Shown here: positions 8,933 through 18,961 of the stretch, one piece after another
Layout: the number at the start of each line of letters is the position of its first letter
Position numbering within the stretch: the stretch's first letter is position 1
NCBI RefSeq assembly: GCF_004798685.1
Contig: NZ_CP039291.1
Span: forward strand, 3,658,001 to 3,722,000
DNA: 64,000 nucleotides
Origin: Cellulomonas shaoxiangyii
GTDB taxonomy: Bacteria > Actinomycetota > Actinomycetes > Actinomycetales > Cellulomonadaceae
Direction of reading: 5' to 3'
Notes under the pieces: model-generated
Told to the model about the DNA's origin: nothing
Database searches by the model: none
What the model saw: the letters and a program-made list of their open reading frames with translations, nothing else
Translations under genes and position numbers: made by a program

Positions 8933-9525
8933 AGCGGCTCTGGAGCGGCGCACCCGACGCTGCCGCCATGACGACGAACGCCGCAGGGACGACCGGCTGC
9001 CGCATGCGCCTCGCGATCTCCAGCCCGGAGATCGTGGCCCGCATCCGGGACGTGTTCGCGAGCCGCGGGCTCGACGTGGTCCTCGACGACGTGCACCCGA
9101 CGTTCGAGGTCACGGTCGTGCCCGGCCCGGGGGCGCGCCCCGCACCGGCCGCCCTCGGTGACGCGCTCAGCCACCTCGTCGGCGCCCGGGCACGCCGCGA
9201 GGAGCCCACGGTCAGCGCCCGCTACCGGCTGCGGCTGGCGGCCGCCCCGGAGCCCTGCAGCACGGGTCCCCGGCCCGGCGCCGGCACCGCGGCCCGGGTG
9301 GACGGCCTCTCGTCCCGCGAGGCGCAGGTCATGGCGTGCATCGCGCGCGGGCTGCGCAACGGGGCCATCGGCGCGGAGCTGGGCGTCACGGAGAAGACCG
9401 TCAAGAACCACGTGAACCGCATCTTCGCCAAGCTCGGCGCGCGCGACCGCGTCGAGGCCGTCCTGGTGTGGCAATCGGCGGGCGACCGGCGCGGCGCCCG
9501 GGCCGGCGTCTCCCTCGCGGGCTGA
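8929..9525 (+). CDS. LuxR-type HTH regulator without receiver domain
   Basis: About 198 residues. The GTG at 8929 overlaps the previous stop as GTGA; an ATG at 8968 (MTTNAAGTTG) is the alternative start. The C-terminal 65 residues are a GerE/LuxR helix-turn-helix: LSSREAQVMACIARGLRNGAIGAEL followed by VTEKTVKNHVNRIFAKLGARDRVEAV. The first 120 residues (LAISSPEIVARIRDVFASRGLDVVLDD) look like a remnant or divergent receiver-like domain without the usual acidic phosphorylation pocket. It sits in the same transcription unit as the LysM-like protein and next to the T7SS locus, so it may regulate that locus. It converges on the SARP gene with a 1-base gap. Confidence 0.85.
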   Translation: MKRLWSGAPDAAAMTTNAAGTTGCRMRLAISSPEIVARIRDVFASRGLDVVLDDVHPTFEVTVVPGPGARPAPAALGDALSHLVGARARREEPTVSARYRLRLAAAPEPCSTGPRPGAGTAARVDGLSSREAQVMACIARGLRNGAIGAELGVTEKTVKNHVNRIFAKLGARDRVEAVLVWQSAGDRRGARAGVSLAG

Positions 9526-9526
9526 G

Positions 9527-12403
9527 TCAGCCGACCTCCAGCGTCAGCAGCGCGAGGAACTCCCGCACCGCGCCCGCCTCCTCGGCCGCCAGCTCCTGGA
9601 ACCGCACGAGCGCACGCTCGGCGAGGGGACGCGCCTCGGCCGCCGCGGCGGCGTCGCCCCGGCCGGAGCGCACCCGCGCGAGCCCGAACAGCGCGAGCGC
9701 CTCGTGGTAGCGGTCCCCGATGTCGGCGCACGTGCGCAGCGCCTGCGCGAACCGCTCCTCCGCGACGTCGTGCTCGAGCAGCCCGTCCGACGCCAGCCCG
9801 AGGTTGACGAGCAGGTTCGCCTCGACGATGCGGTTCCGCGCGGCCCGGGCCTGCGCGAGGGCGGGGGTGCCGACCTCCACCGCCGCGGACAGGTCGCCCG
9901 TCTCCACGTACAGCTCGCACAGCACGTCCGCCGAGGCCGCCTCGTAGTACGCGTCCCCGATCCGGCCCGCCAGCCGGTGCGCGTCGATCGCCGCGGGCCG
10001 CGCCGCCGCGTACTCACCGGCCTCCCGCAGGGTCGAGGCGAGGTTGAGGCCGAGGCTCACGCGGTACCACCAGTCGTCGTCGCCGAGCACGTCGAGGCCC
10101 TCCTGCAGCCGTTCCACCGCGAGGTCGTTGCGGCCGAGCCGCGAGCACGCGACGCTCGCGTGGTTGAGCAGCACCGCCTGCCCCCGGCGGTCGTCGACCG
10201 CACGTGCCGAGCGCAGCGCGACCCGCAGCAGGCGCAGCCACTCCCCCGCGTCCCCCGCGGCGTAGAACGTCTCGAAGAGCAGCGCGGCGAGCCGCCACGC
10301 GAGCGCGTGGTGCCCGTGCACCTGGCCGTCGCGGATCAGCGCCGTCATGTTGGGGAGCTCGTCGACGGTCCAGCGCAGCAGCGCGGCGTGGTCGGTCAGC
10401 GCCGGGACGTCGTGCGGGGCGGCAGGCACGTCGAACGCGAGCCGGGTCTGCGCGGACTGGTCGGCGATCGTCCGGACGTACCAGGCGAGGAGCCGCAGGC
10501 GCGCGCCACGCGTCTCGTCGTCCGGGCGGCGCGCCGCGAGCTCGGCGGCGTGCGCGCGCGTCAGGTCGTGCATGACGAACCGCCCGTGCGCCTCGTCGAC
10601 GAGGTGCTGCGAGCCGAGCGCCGCCAGGACCGCGGCCGCGCGCGCCACCGGGACGTCGAGCAGCGCGGCCGCGCCCAGCACCGACGTGCTCGCACACGGC
10701 AGCGCGCCCAGCAGGCACAGCGCCCGGGACTGCTCGGCGTCGAGCGCGGCCGTCGACGACGCGAGCACGTGCCGCACGGACGTCGTCGTGTCGCCGCCGT
10801 CCAGCTCGAGGGCGTCCAGGCGGTGCCGCGAGTCCTCGAGGCGCGCGACGGTCGCGGCGATCGTCGCGCCGGGGTCCGAGACGACCTGCTCCGCCGCGAT
10901 CCGCAGCGCGAAGGGCAGCGCGTCGCACAGCTCGACGAGCCGGCGCGCCGCCGCCTCCTCGCGCGCCAGCGCCGGGGCGCCGATCGTGCGCGTCAGGAGC
11001 GCCGTCGCCTCCGCCGGGTCGAAGCGGCGGAGCGTGACGCGCCGCGCGCCGTGCCGCACCGCGAGGCCGGCGAGGCGGTCGCGGCTGGTCACGAGCACGA
11101 AGCACGTCGCCGACCCGGGCAGCAGGTCCTCCACCTGGTCCGCGGACGACGCGTTGTCCAGCAGGACCAGCATGCGGCGGTCGGCGAGCATGCTGCGCCA
11201 CAGGGCGACGAGCTGCTCGTGCTGCTGCGGCGCGGACAGCACGCCGAGCGCGCCGAGCACCTGCCGCAGCGCCGCCGACGGCGTCAGCGGCGGGTGCCGC
11301 GGGTCGAACCCGCGCAGGTTCACGTGGACCTGCCCGTCCGGGAACCGGTCGCGCAGCATGTGCCCCGCCCGGACGGCGAGCGACGTCTTCCCGACGCCCC
11401 CCACGCCGACCACGCTGACGATGCGGGTGCCGTCGGGCGCGCCGGCGACGCGCAGCACGTCGACCAGCTCCTCCGCGCGGCCGACGAACGTGCCGATGTC
11501 CGGCGGCAGCTGCGCGGGGCGCACGTACCCGTCGACGTGGGCGACCGCGGCGGCCGTCGGGGTGGGCGCGGGCGGGGCGGCAGCTGCGAGCGGGGCCGCG
11601 GGCGCGGGCGGCGCGACGAGGGCCGGCGCGGCGGTGCCGCCGGCCGGGGCGGCGGCCCGCAGGCGGTCGTGCGCCGCCCGGGTCGCGGGTGCGGGGTCGA
11701 TCCCGAGCTCGTCGTGCAGCGTGCGCCGCAGGTCGGCGTACTGGCCGAGCGCCTCGGCCGCGCGCCCGCAGCGGTGCAGCGCCGCCATGAGGACGGCGCG
11801 CAGCCGCTCGTCGTAGGGGTGCGTGGCGACCTCGGCGGCGAGGCGGTCCGCGGCGTCGGCGACCTCCGCGGCCCCGGCCGTCGCGGTCACGAGCTCGGTG
11901 CGGTCGACGAGCACGCGGACGCGCAGCCGCGCCAGCCGGTCGCGCTGCTCGGCGGCGTACGGGCCGGGCACGCCGGCGAGCGGGTCACCGGGGTGCCACA
12001 GCGCCAGCGCGGCGTCGAGGGCGGCGAGCGCCGTCCGGTCGTCGCCGGCCTCGCGGGCCGCGAGCGCCCGCCGCGCGAGCCGCTCGGCGCGTCGTGCGTC
12101 CACGTCGTCGGGGTCGGTCCCCAGCAGGTAGCCCGTCGGGGTGCGGACCAGGCGTCCCGCACCGAGGACGCGCCGCAGCCCCGACACGTACGTGTGCACG
12201 CTCCCCCGTGCGGTGGCGGGCGGGTGCTCGCCCCACGTCCCGTCCACCAGCTGGTCGTCGCCGACGACCTCGCCCGCCCGCAGCGCGAGGAGCGTGAGGA
12301 CGGCGCGCTGCTTGGGTGCGCCGAGGTCCACGTCGGCGTCACCGAGCGTCGCCGTCACCGGGCCGAGCAGGCGGACGCGCAGCGCGAGGGGAGGGGGTGG
12401 CAC
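9527..12403 (-). CDS. SARP-family regulator (BTAD) with NB-ARC and TPR domains
   Basis: 958 residues from a GTG at 12403 preceded by AAGGAG. Residues 1-95 form an OmpR-type winged helix (LRVRLLGPVTATLGDADVDLGAPKQRAVL), 95-245 the bacterial transcriptional activator domain with TPR-like helices ending ELGIDPAPATR, 245-290 an Ala/Pro linker. Residues 300-560 are an NB-ARC STAND ATPase with P-loop GVGGVGKTSLA (Lys near 339), Walker B LVLLDN, and GPLP-like segment LCDALPFALRIAAEQ. The last 380 residues are TPR repeats. This is the AfsR-type architecture, an ATP-gated transcription factor whose signal is sensed by the TPR part. Its closeness to the LuxR and T7SS genes makes them plausible targets. 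A consensus promoter is upstream. Confidence 0.92.
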   Translation of the reverse strand: MPPPPLALRVRLLGPVTATLGDADVDLGAPKQRAVLTLLALRAGEVVGDDQLVDGTWGEHPPATARGSVHTYVSGLRRVLGAGRLVRTPTGYLLGTDPDDVDARRAERLARRALAAREAGDDRTALAALDAALALWHPGDPLAGVPGPYAAEQRDRLARLRVRVLVDRTELVTATAGAAEVADAADRLAAEVATHPYDERLRAVLMAALHRCGRAAEALGQYADLRRTLHDELGIDPAPATRAAHDRLRAAAPAGGTAAPALVAPPAPAAPLAAAAPPAPTPTAAAVAHVDGYVRPAQLPPDIGTFVGRAEELVDVLRVAGAPDGTRIVSVVGVGGVGKTSLAVRAGHMLRDRFPDGQVHVNLRGFDPRHPPLTPSAALRQVLGALGVLSAPQQHEQLVALWRSMLADRRMLVLLDNASSADQVEDLLPGSATCFVLVTSRDRLAGLAVRHGARRVTLRRFDPAEATALLTRTIGAPALAREEAAARRLVELCDALPFALRIAAEQVVSDPGATIAATVARLEDSRHRLDALELDGGDTTTSVRHVLASSTAALDAEQSRALCLLGALPCASTSVLGAAALLDVPVARAAAVLAALGSQHLVDEAHGRFVMHDLTRAHAAELAARRPDDETRGARLRLLAWYVRTIADQSAQTRLAFDVPAAPHDVPALTDHAALLRWTVDELPNMTALIRDGQVHGHHALAWRLAALLFETFYAAGDAGEWLRLLRVALRSARAVDDRRGQAVLLNHASVACSRLGRNDLAVERLQEGLDVLGDDDWWYRVSLGLNLASTLREAGEYAAARPAAIDAHRLAGRIGDAYYEAASADVLCELYVETGDLSAAVEVGTPALAQARAARNRIVEANLLVNLGLASDGLLEHDVAEERFAQALRTCADIGDRYHEALALFGLARVRSGRGDAAAAAEARPLAERALVRFQELAAEEAGAVREFLALLTLEVG

Positions 12404-12450
12404 GGCACTCCTTCACGACGTCGGCGGCGCCGGTCGCCGGATTCGTGTCG

Positions 12451-12479
12451 TTTGTACCTCCGCCCGGGGCAACGGTCAA
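12451..12479 (-). promoter_or_regulatory. Sigma-70-type promoter of the SARP gene
   Basis: On the minus strand TTGACC (12479-12474) and TACAAA (12456-12451) are separated by 17 bases. The predicted start of transcription is near 12444, leaving a 40-base leader with the AAGGAG before the GTG at 12403. It is one of the few clear housekeeping-type promoters in this GC-rich window. Confidence 0.6.
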
Positions 12480-12614
12480 CGCGCGTCCGCACTCCAGTCC
12501 GTGCGCTCTGTCACAGCGACGGGAGCGCGGGGGTCGGGTCGCGGCGAACGCCTCGGCTCGGTCGTCGCCGTGCCGCCGGGCCCGACGCGGGCGGCCGTGC
12601 CCGGTCCGGGCGCG

Positions 12615-13682
12615 TCAGCGCGGGGCGTGCGCTGCGGCGACCTCCAGGAAGAGCTCGGTCGCCTCCTTCTCGCCCACGCTCACGCGGACGCCGTCGCCGG
12701 CGAAGGGGCGCACGAGCACGCCGGCGCGCGCGCAGCGCTCGGCGAACGTGGTGGCGTGGTCGCCCAGCGGCAGCCACACGAAGTTCGCCTGCGAGTCGGG
12801 CACGGCCCACCCCTGGGCCCACAGCGCCTCGAGCACGCGGACCCGCTCGGCGACCAGCGCCTCGACGCGCGTCAGCAGCTCACCCTCGGCGCGCAGCGAG
12901 GCCAGCGCGGCGAGCTGGGCGACGTGCGAGACGCCGAACGGCGTGGACGCCGCGCGGATGCCGTTGGCGAGCCGGGGCCGCGCGACGGCGTAGCCGACGC
13001 GCAGGCCCGCCAGCCCGTACGCCTTGGAGAACGTGCGCAGCACGACGACGTTCGGGTGCTCCGCGAAGAGCGCGAGCGCGTCGGGCGCCTGCGGGTCGCG
13101 GACGAACTCGACGTACGCCTCGTCGAGGACCACCAGCACGTCGCGCGGGACGCGGTCGAGGAACGCGCGCAGCTCGTCGTCGCGCACCGCCGGCCCGGTG
13201 GGGTTGTTCGGGGTGCAGACGAGCACGACCTTGGTCCGCCTGGTCACCGCGTCGGCCATCCGGGCCAGGTCGAGGCGGCCGTCGGCGCCCACCGGCACCC
13301 GGACGCCACGCGCGTGGGCCAGCTCGACGGCGATCGGGTACGCCTCGAACGAGCGCCACGGGAGCACGACCTCGTCGCCCTCCTCGCACACGGCCGTCAG
13401 CACGTGGCCGAGCACCGCGACGGACCCGCAGCCCGCGACCACCGACTCCTGCGCGACGCCGAGGCGCGCGGCGATCGCCGCGGTGAGCTCGGTCGCGTAC
13501 ATGTCGGGGTACCGGTTGACGTCCACGGCGGCGTCCGCGATCGCGACGACCACCGACGGCAGCGGCGGGTAGGGGTTCTCGTTGGACGAGAGCTTGTACG
13601 CCGCCGCCCCGACGGGCACGCGCGCGCCCGGGACGTACGCGGGCAGGTCGGCGAGGGCCTTGCGGAGGGGGACGCGGCTCAC
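12615..13682 (-). CDS. Histidinol-phosphate/aromatic amino acid aminotransferase
   Basis: 355 residues, a fold-type I PLP aminotransferase of the HisC family. Visible signatures: KLSSNENPYPPLP near the N-terminus (substrate loop), CTPNNPTG, VVLDEAYVEF and the PLP-lysine motif TFSKAYGLAGLRVGYA. It transfers an amino group between glutamate and histidinol phosphate or an aromatic keto acid. Because it is alone and not in a his operon, the second-copy role (aromatic aminotransferase, often called Pat or HisC2 in actinobacteria) is more likely, but sequence motifs alone do not separate the two. Start GTG at 13682, chosen because the family N-terminus begins right after it (VPLRKALADLPAYVPG). Divergent from the small membrane protein at 13723. 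Confidence 0.9.
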   Translation of the reverse strand: MSRVPLRKALADLPAYVPGARVPVGAAAYKLSSNENPYPPLPSVVVAIADAAVDVNRYPDMYATELTAAIAARLGVAQESVVAGCGSVAVLGHVLTAVCEEGDEVVLPWRSFEAYPIAVELAHARGVRVPVGADGRLDLARMADAVTRRTKVVLVCTPNNPTGPAVRDDELRAFLDRVPRDVLVVLDEAYVEFVRDPQAPDALALFAEHPNVVVLRTFSKAYGLAGLRVGYAVARPRLANGIRAASTPFGVSHVAQLAALASLRAEGELLTRVEALVAERVRVLEALWAQGWAVPDSQANFVWLPLGDHATTFAERCARAGVLVRPFAGDGVRVSVGEKEATELFLEVAAAHAPR

Positions 13683-13722
13683 GCGCCCAGCATGCCACCG
13701 CGTCCGGTGGCAGGATCGCGGC

Positions 13723-14097
13723 ATGGGATTCGTCGTGCGCGTCCTCATCAACGGTGTGGCGATCTGGGTGGCCACGCTGATCCTGCCCGGCCTGCAGGTG
13801 CTGGGCGGGCAGACCACCGCCGGGCGCATCGGCGTGATCCTGCTGGTCGCGCTGCTGTTCGGCATCGTCAACGCGGTGGTGAAGCCGATCGTCGCGCTGC
13901 TCTCGCTGCCGCTGTACATCCTCACGCTGGGCCTGTTCACGCTGGTCGTGAACGGCCTGATGCTCCTGCTCACCGAGTGGATCACCGAGCGCACCGACTG
14001 GGGCCTGCGGATCGACGACTTCGGCACGGCCGTGCTCGGCGCGCTCATCGTGTCCGTCGTCAGCTTCGTGCTCTCGGCGGTCACGAACCGCGACTGA
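13723..14097 (+). CDS. Small membrane protein of the phage-holin-4-2/DUF360 type
   Basis: 124 residues with four hydrophobic segments (about 4-22, 33-52, 58-80, 103-120) and the family pattern FGIVNAVVKPIVALLSLPLYILTLGLFTLVVNGLMLLL. Despite the family name this is a chromosomal membrane protein in many bacteria, with no known lysis role. The ATG at 13723 sits 6 bases after CAGGAT, a -10-like hexamer, and has no good ribosome site, so it is probably leaderless. Its 3' end overlaps the convergent hydrolase gene by 17 bases. Confidence 0.85.
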   Translation: MGFVVRVLINGVAIWVATLILPGLQVLGGQTTAGRIGVILLVALLFGIVNAVVKPIVALLSLPLYILTLGLFTLVVNGLMLLLTEWITERTDWGLRIDDFGTAVLGALIVSVVSFVLSAVTNRD

Positions 14098-15577
14098 CGG
14101 CACGCGCGGACGGCTCGGGCGGCACCGGCACCGCCTGCGGGGACGGGGCGGGCGCGGGCACGAGGACGGCCTGCGGCGGCGTCGTCGCGACCCACTGCGT
14201 CGTCGTCGTGGTGGCCCCGCCCGGGCCGACGCCCAGCACGTCCGCGAGCGCCTGCCGCTCCCGGGAGTCCTCCGGTGCCTCGGCGAGCGCGGCGTCCACC
14301 GCGTCGGCCGTGCGCGCGTACCCGCCCACGTCGTGGGCCTCGAACGGCTGGTCGGGCAGGGACCGGCTGTCGATCCCGACGACGTCCGCGCGGCGCGTGC
14401 CCGGCTCGGCGTCGAGCGACGGGACGCCGTCCATGTCGTTCACCAGGGCGACGTGCACCGTCCCCGGCGGCAGCGTCCGCGGGACGTCGGGCGACCCGGC
14501 GGTCACGACGGCCCGCACGGCGTAGGCGCCCGTCGCCGCGACCGTGGCCGCCACCATCCCGCCCTGCGAGTGCCCGACGAGCATCACCGGGTCCTCGCGG
14601 CCCACTCCCGCGGCCGCCATGGCGGCGAGCACCGCCGCCGACATCGCGTCGGGCCGACCCGCGGCCAGCTGGGCGTTCGTGCCGTTGTGCGTCGGCGACA
14701 GTCCCGTCAGGCCCGGTGACTGCGTGCCGGGGATCGCGACGACCCACGACACCGCGCCGTCCGCGCGCTCGATGCGCTGCACCGTGATCGTCGCCTCCGG
14801 GAGGCCGACCGGCCCGTGGCCGTACGTGGACCCGACGAGGCGCATCGCGTCGCCCAGGTCACGGACGCGAGGGCTCACGACCGGCCCGAGGAGGGGAGTC
14901 ACGGAGGGCGGCCGGAAGGGGACCGCCCGCGCCGCGGCGGCGACCAGGTCCTCCATCGCGCGTCCGCTGCGCATCCACGGCGGCAGGGTCGTGGCGAGCG
15001 CCCCGGTGACGAACGCGAGGGCGTCCGCCGTGCCCGGGGCGTCGAGCAGGCGCGCCGGGACGGACGGCAGCCCGTCGATCGTCGCGTCGAGGGGGTTGCG
15101 GCCGCCGCGCACCCACAGGAGGACGTTGCGGACCCAGTCGCGCAGCACCTGGTCCGCGACCCACGCGACGCCGGTGGACACCAGCAGCGGCAGCATCAGG
15201 GGTCCGCTGCCGGCGGCCGCGGCCCCCGCGACCTCGAGCCCCGCCCGGGCGGCCCGGGCGGCGTCGGACTCGGCCTCGGCGTAGCGCTCGGCCGCTCCCG
15301 CCATGCCGCGCGCGAGGGCCCGGACGTCGTCGGCGAGGTGGTGCGGCGCGTACCAGGCGGTCCGGACGTCGCGCAGGGCCTGGTCGAGGGCCGCGGCCTC
15401 CGGGGTGCCGGGCAGCGTCGCCACCTCGTACGTGGCCGTCATGAGGTCGGCCGCGGCGCCGTCCAGGCGCTCCGCGAACGCCCGCAGCCGCGCGGCCGCG
15501 GCGGCGAGCGCGTCGCACTCGACGGTCGTGGTGCCTGCCGACGTGACGTGCACGACGGTGCGGTCGGCGCCCGTCAC
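14081..15577 (-). CDS. Alpha/beta hydrolase with helical WXG-like N-terminus
   Basis: 498 residues. The GTG at 15577 overlaps the stop of the small upstream gene as GTGA, which fixes the start. Residues 10-120 are Ala-rich helices (ECDALAAAAARLRAFAERLDGAAADLM), similar in style to WXG100/LXG N-terminal regions. Residues 130-200 contain a hydrophobic stretch (GPLMLPLLVSTGVAWVADQVL). Residues 260-440 are a lipase-like alpha/beta hydrolase: VVAIPGTQSPGLTG oxyanion loop, nucleophile elbow MLVGHSQGGMVAA, Asp in VALVNDMDGVPS and a His in EAHDVGGY as possible catalytic partners. The last 50 residues are Pro/Thr-rich. It could act on lipids or cell-envelope esters; the N-terminus and the WXG-motif partner suggest a possible T7SS effector. 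Confidence 0.8.
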   Translation of the reverse strand: MTGADRTVVHVTSAGTTTVECDALAAAAARLRAFAERLDGAAADLMTATYEVATLPGTPEAAALDQALRDVRTAWYAPHHLADDVRALARGMAGAAERYAEAESDAARAARAGLEVAGAAAAGSGPLMLPLLVSTGVAWVADQVLRDWVRNVLLWVRGGRNPLDATIDGLPSVPARLLDAPGTADALAFVTGALATTLPPWMRSGRAMEDLVAAAARAVPFRPPSVTPLLGPVVSPRVRDLGDAMRLVGSTYGHGPVGLPEATITVQRIERADGAVSWVVAIPGTQSPGLTGLSPTHNGTNAQLAAGRPDAMSAAVLAAMAAAGVGREDPVMLVGHSQGGMVAATVAATGAYAVRAVVTAGSPDVPRTLPPGTVHVALVNDMDGVPSLDAEPGTRRADVVGIDSRSLPDQPFEAHDVGGYARTADAVDAALAEAPEDSRERQALADVLGVGPGGATTTTTQWVATTPPQAVLVPAPAPSPQAVPVPPEPSARAVSRGS

Positions 15578-15834
15578 GGGGCACCGCCGGGGTGGGCGGC
15601 CGTCAGGTCCCGGCAGACGGCGGCCTCGCGGGCGGCGACGACGCGGGCGTCGAGCTGGTCCAGCGCCGCCAACGCGTACCGCGCGGCCTGGTCGAGCTCG
15701 GCCCGCCGGTGCGCGGCGGCGTCCGCGGCGCGCCCCCGCCACCAGACGTCGTCGAGCACGGCCAGGGCGGTGCGCGCGGCGGCGACGTCGGCGCGCGCGG
15801 CGTCCACGAGAGCCTGGATCCGGGAGGTGGCCAT
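15574..15834 (-). CDS. Small helical protein with WRG (WXG) motif
   Basis: 86 residues, ATG at 15834. Two helices flank the turn DDVWWRGRAADAAAHR, containing the W-x-G sequence WRG. Length and helix-turn-helix layout fit the WXG100/ESAT-6 superfamily, somewhat shorter than usual. It overlaps the hydrolase gene by 4 bases, so the two are made together, as in substrate-partner pairs of type VII secretion. It follows the DUF58/MoxR run on the same strand after a 97-base gap and may have its own promoter. Alternative reading: a coiled-coil protein unrelated to secretion. Confidence 0.75.
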   Translation of the reverse strand: MATSRIQALVDAARADVAAARTALAVLDDVWWRGRAADAAAHRRAELDQAARYALAALDQLDARVVAAREAAVCRDLTAAHPGGAP

Positions 15835-15931
15835 GGCGAGGACGGTAGGGACCGGCCGGTGCCGTCCCGTCGCGCCCCGCGCACCGCTGCGGACGGGCTC
15901 GCGGCCACCCCGGGCTGTGGTCGGTCCGGGG

Positions 15932-16561
15932 TCAGCCGTCCGGGCTGGCCCTGCTCCACCAGGGCTCGTCCGGGCGCGCCAGCACCAGCGCGCCGACGAC
16001 GGCCGCGGCGACCGTACCGGCCACGCGCCACCCGTCGCCGCCCGTCGCACCGCCCGCGAGCGCCGCGGCGACCAGCGCGAGCACCTGAGCCCCGGCCTGC
16101 ACGACGAGGGCGACCGGGGCGGCGTCCCGCAGCACCGCGAGCTCGACCCGCGTCCGGCGCCCGGTGCGGGCGGCGACGGCCGCGAGCCACAGCACGGCGT
16201 GGACCAGCAGCACGAGCAGCGCGAGCCGCCAGGCCTCCGGCGGCCCCGCGACCAGCACGCGCACCCCCAGCCCGAGCACCAGGAGCGCGGGCGCCACCGA
16301 CCGCGGCCACACCGCGGGCGCCGCGCCCGCCACGACGAGCAGCACCGCCACCGCCGTCGGCACCGCTCCCCCCGCCGCGGTCGCCGCGGCGGCGAGCCCG
16401 GCGAGCGCGAGCGCGCCGCGCAGCACGAGCGCGTGCACCGCGGGACCCGTGCGGAGCGTGACGGAGGGGTCCGTACGGCGCGCCGCACCGGGTCGCACCG
16501 ACCCGACGGCGCGCCGCACGCGGTCGGCGGTCCGGCGGACGCGCTCCGTCCCGGCGCTCAT
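15932..16561 (-). CDS. Multi-spanning membrane protein of the MoxR/DUF58 cluster
   Basis: 209 residues, ATG at 16561 (MSAGTERVRRTADRVRRAV). A basic N-terminus is followed by about five hydrophobic segments (roughly 45-62, 66-82, 86-105, 113-132, 150-195). No catalytic motif is visible. It lies 43 bases after the DUF58 gene on the same strand, so it is probably co-transcribed with the MoxR chaperone genes. Function unknown; the position is where some clusters carry a further membrane subunit. Confidence 0.75.
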   Translation of the reverse strand: MSAGTERVRRTADRVRRAVGSVRPGAARRTDPSVTLRTGPAVHALVLRGALALAGLAAAATAAGGAVPTAVAVLLVVAGAAPAVWPRSVAPALLVLGLGVRVLVAGPPEAWRLALLVLLVHAVLWLAAVAARTGRRTRVELAVLRDAAPVALVVQAGAQVLALVAAALAGGATGGDGWRVAGTVAAAVVGALVLARPDEPWWSRASPDG

Positions 16562-16604
16562 GCGCGCGCCCCGGCGTGGCCCCGCCGGCGGGGCGCCGCC
16601 GCGC

Positions 16605-17953
16605 TCACGCGGGCACCCCCGCCCCCGGGCGGCGCCGGGCGCGCCGCGCCAGCGCCTGCAGCGCCACGCCGGGCGCGTCACGCCAGGTGACGAGCTCGAC
16701 GTCGTGGTCCGCGAGCGCGGCGAGCCGGTCGGCACGCCTCACCTGCACGATCCGCAGGGCCAGCTGCTCCCGCGACCCGAGGTGCGCGGTCCGCACGCGC
16801 GGCAGCACGTCGACGGCGAGGACCCGGTGCCCGGCGCGGCGCCACTGCTCGGCGGTCGCCGCGGCCTCGTCGTCGAGGAAGGTCGAGAACAGCACGACGA
16901 GCGCGCCCGACGGCACGCGCGGCGGTCGCAGGCGCGTGGCCGGCTCCCCCTCGGGGTGGGTGAGGGCGAGCGCGTGGCGGATGCGGTCGAGCTGGCGGCG
17001 GCCGCCGCCGGGCGGGAGCGGCCGGCGGCGCACGCCGAGGTCGTCGAGCCCGACGCGGTCCCCGCGGTCGAGGAAGGCGCGCGCGACGGCCGACGCCGCC
17101 TGGCGGGCGCGGTCGAGCGACGTCGCGTCCTGCGGGCGGGGCGGCTGCGACCCGCGCCACGTGAGCGGGTCGGGGCCGACGTCGTCGCGGCTGTCGACGA
17201 CGAGCACGACGACGGCCTCGGCGAGCGCGTGCTCGCGGCGGACCCACAGCTCGCGCAGGTCGGGCGACCGGCGGGCGGTGACGCGCCAGTCGATGCGTCG
17301 CAGCCGGTCGCCCGGCGCCCACGGGTGCACGTCGCGCAGGTCCCCGCCCTCCCCGGGCCGCGGCGACGGGTGCCCACCGGTGAGGCCGCGCAGGCGCGGC
17401 GGCAGCGGCACGTCGGGCAGGACGCCCGCGGTGGGCAGCACGACGGTCCGCCGTGCCACCGGCGGCGTCGGGTGCGCCACGGAGGCGGCGCCCGCCCCCA
17501 CGCCCTGCACGTGCACGGTGGCGACCTCCTGCGGCCCGGTGCGCACGGTGCGCGTCAGCACCGGGACCCGCCGCACGCCCCGGACCTGCACGAGCGCATC
17601 GGCCACCGGCTGGTCGTGCCGCAGCACGTCGAGGTTCGCCGCCACCGCCCCGGGCGGCGCGTGGAGGACGACCGTGCCGGTGAGCCGCCCGCCCTCGCCG
17701 GCACCCTCGCCGGACCCCTCCCCCGCGTCGTCCTGACCCGCGGCCAGCGACGCGCGCACGGGCCCGGCCGGTCGGCGCAGCACCTCCCGCACCGTCACGA
17801 GCAGCGGGCCGGCGCCGAGCACCGCGACGTCGGGCCGGCCGGAGAACGCGCCGACCAGCAGCAGCACGACGCACGCGGCCGCGCCCAGGGTCACCGACGT
17901 CACGGGCGTCCACCGCACGGTCGCCGGCGCTCGCGGGTCGGCCGGTGCCGACG

Positions 17954-17957
<4 letters not shown>
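16605..17957 (-). CDS. DUF58 domain protein (MoxR partner)
   Basis: 450 residues. Two N-terminal membrane helices (about 22-60), a beta-rich middle part, and the DUF58 signature from about residue 222 (LRDVHPWAPGDRLRRIDWRVTAR, ELWVRREHALAEAVVVLVVDSRDDVG), which begins a vWA-like fold (VLVVDSRD as a MIDAS-like strand). DUF58 proteins act with MoxR AAA+ ATPases in metal insertion or assembly of cell-envelope complexes. Start ATG at 17957 overlaps the moxR stop by 4 bases (ATGA). Confidence 0.88.
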
Positions 17958-18957
<1,000 letters not shown>

Positions 18958-18961
<4 letters not shown>

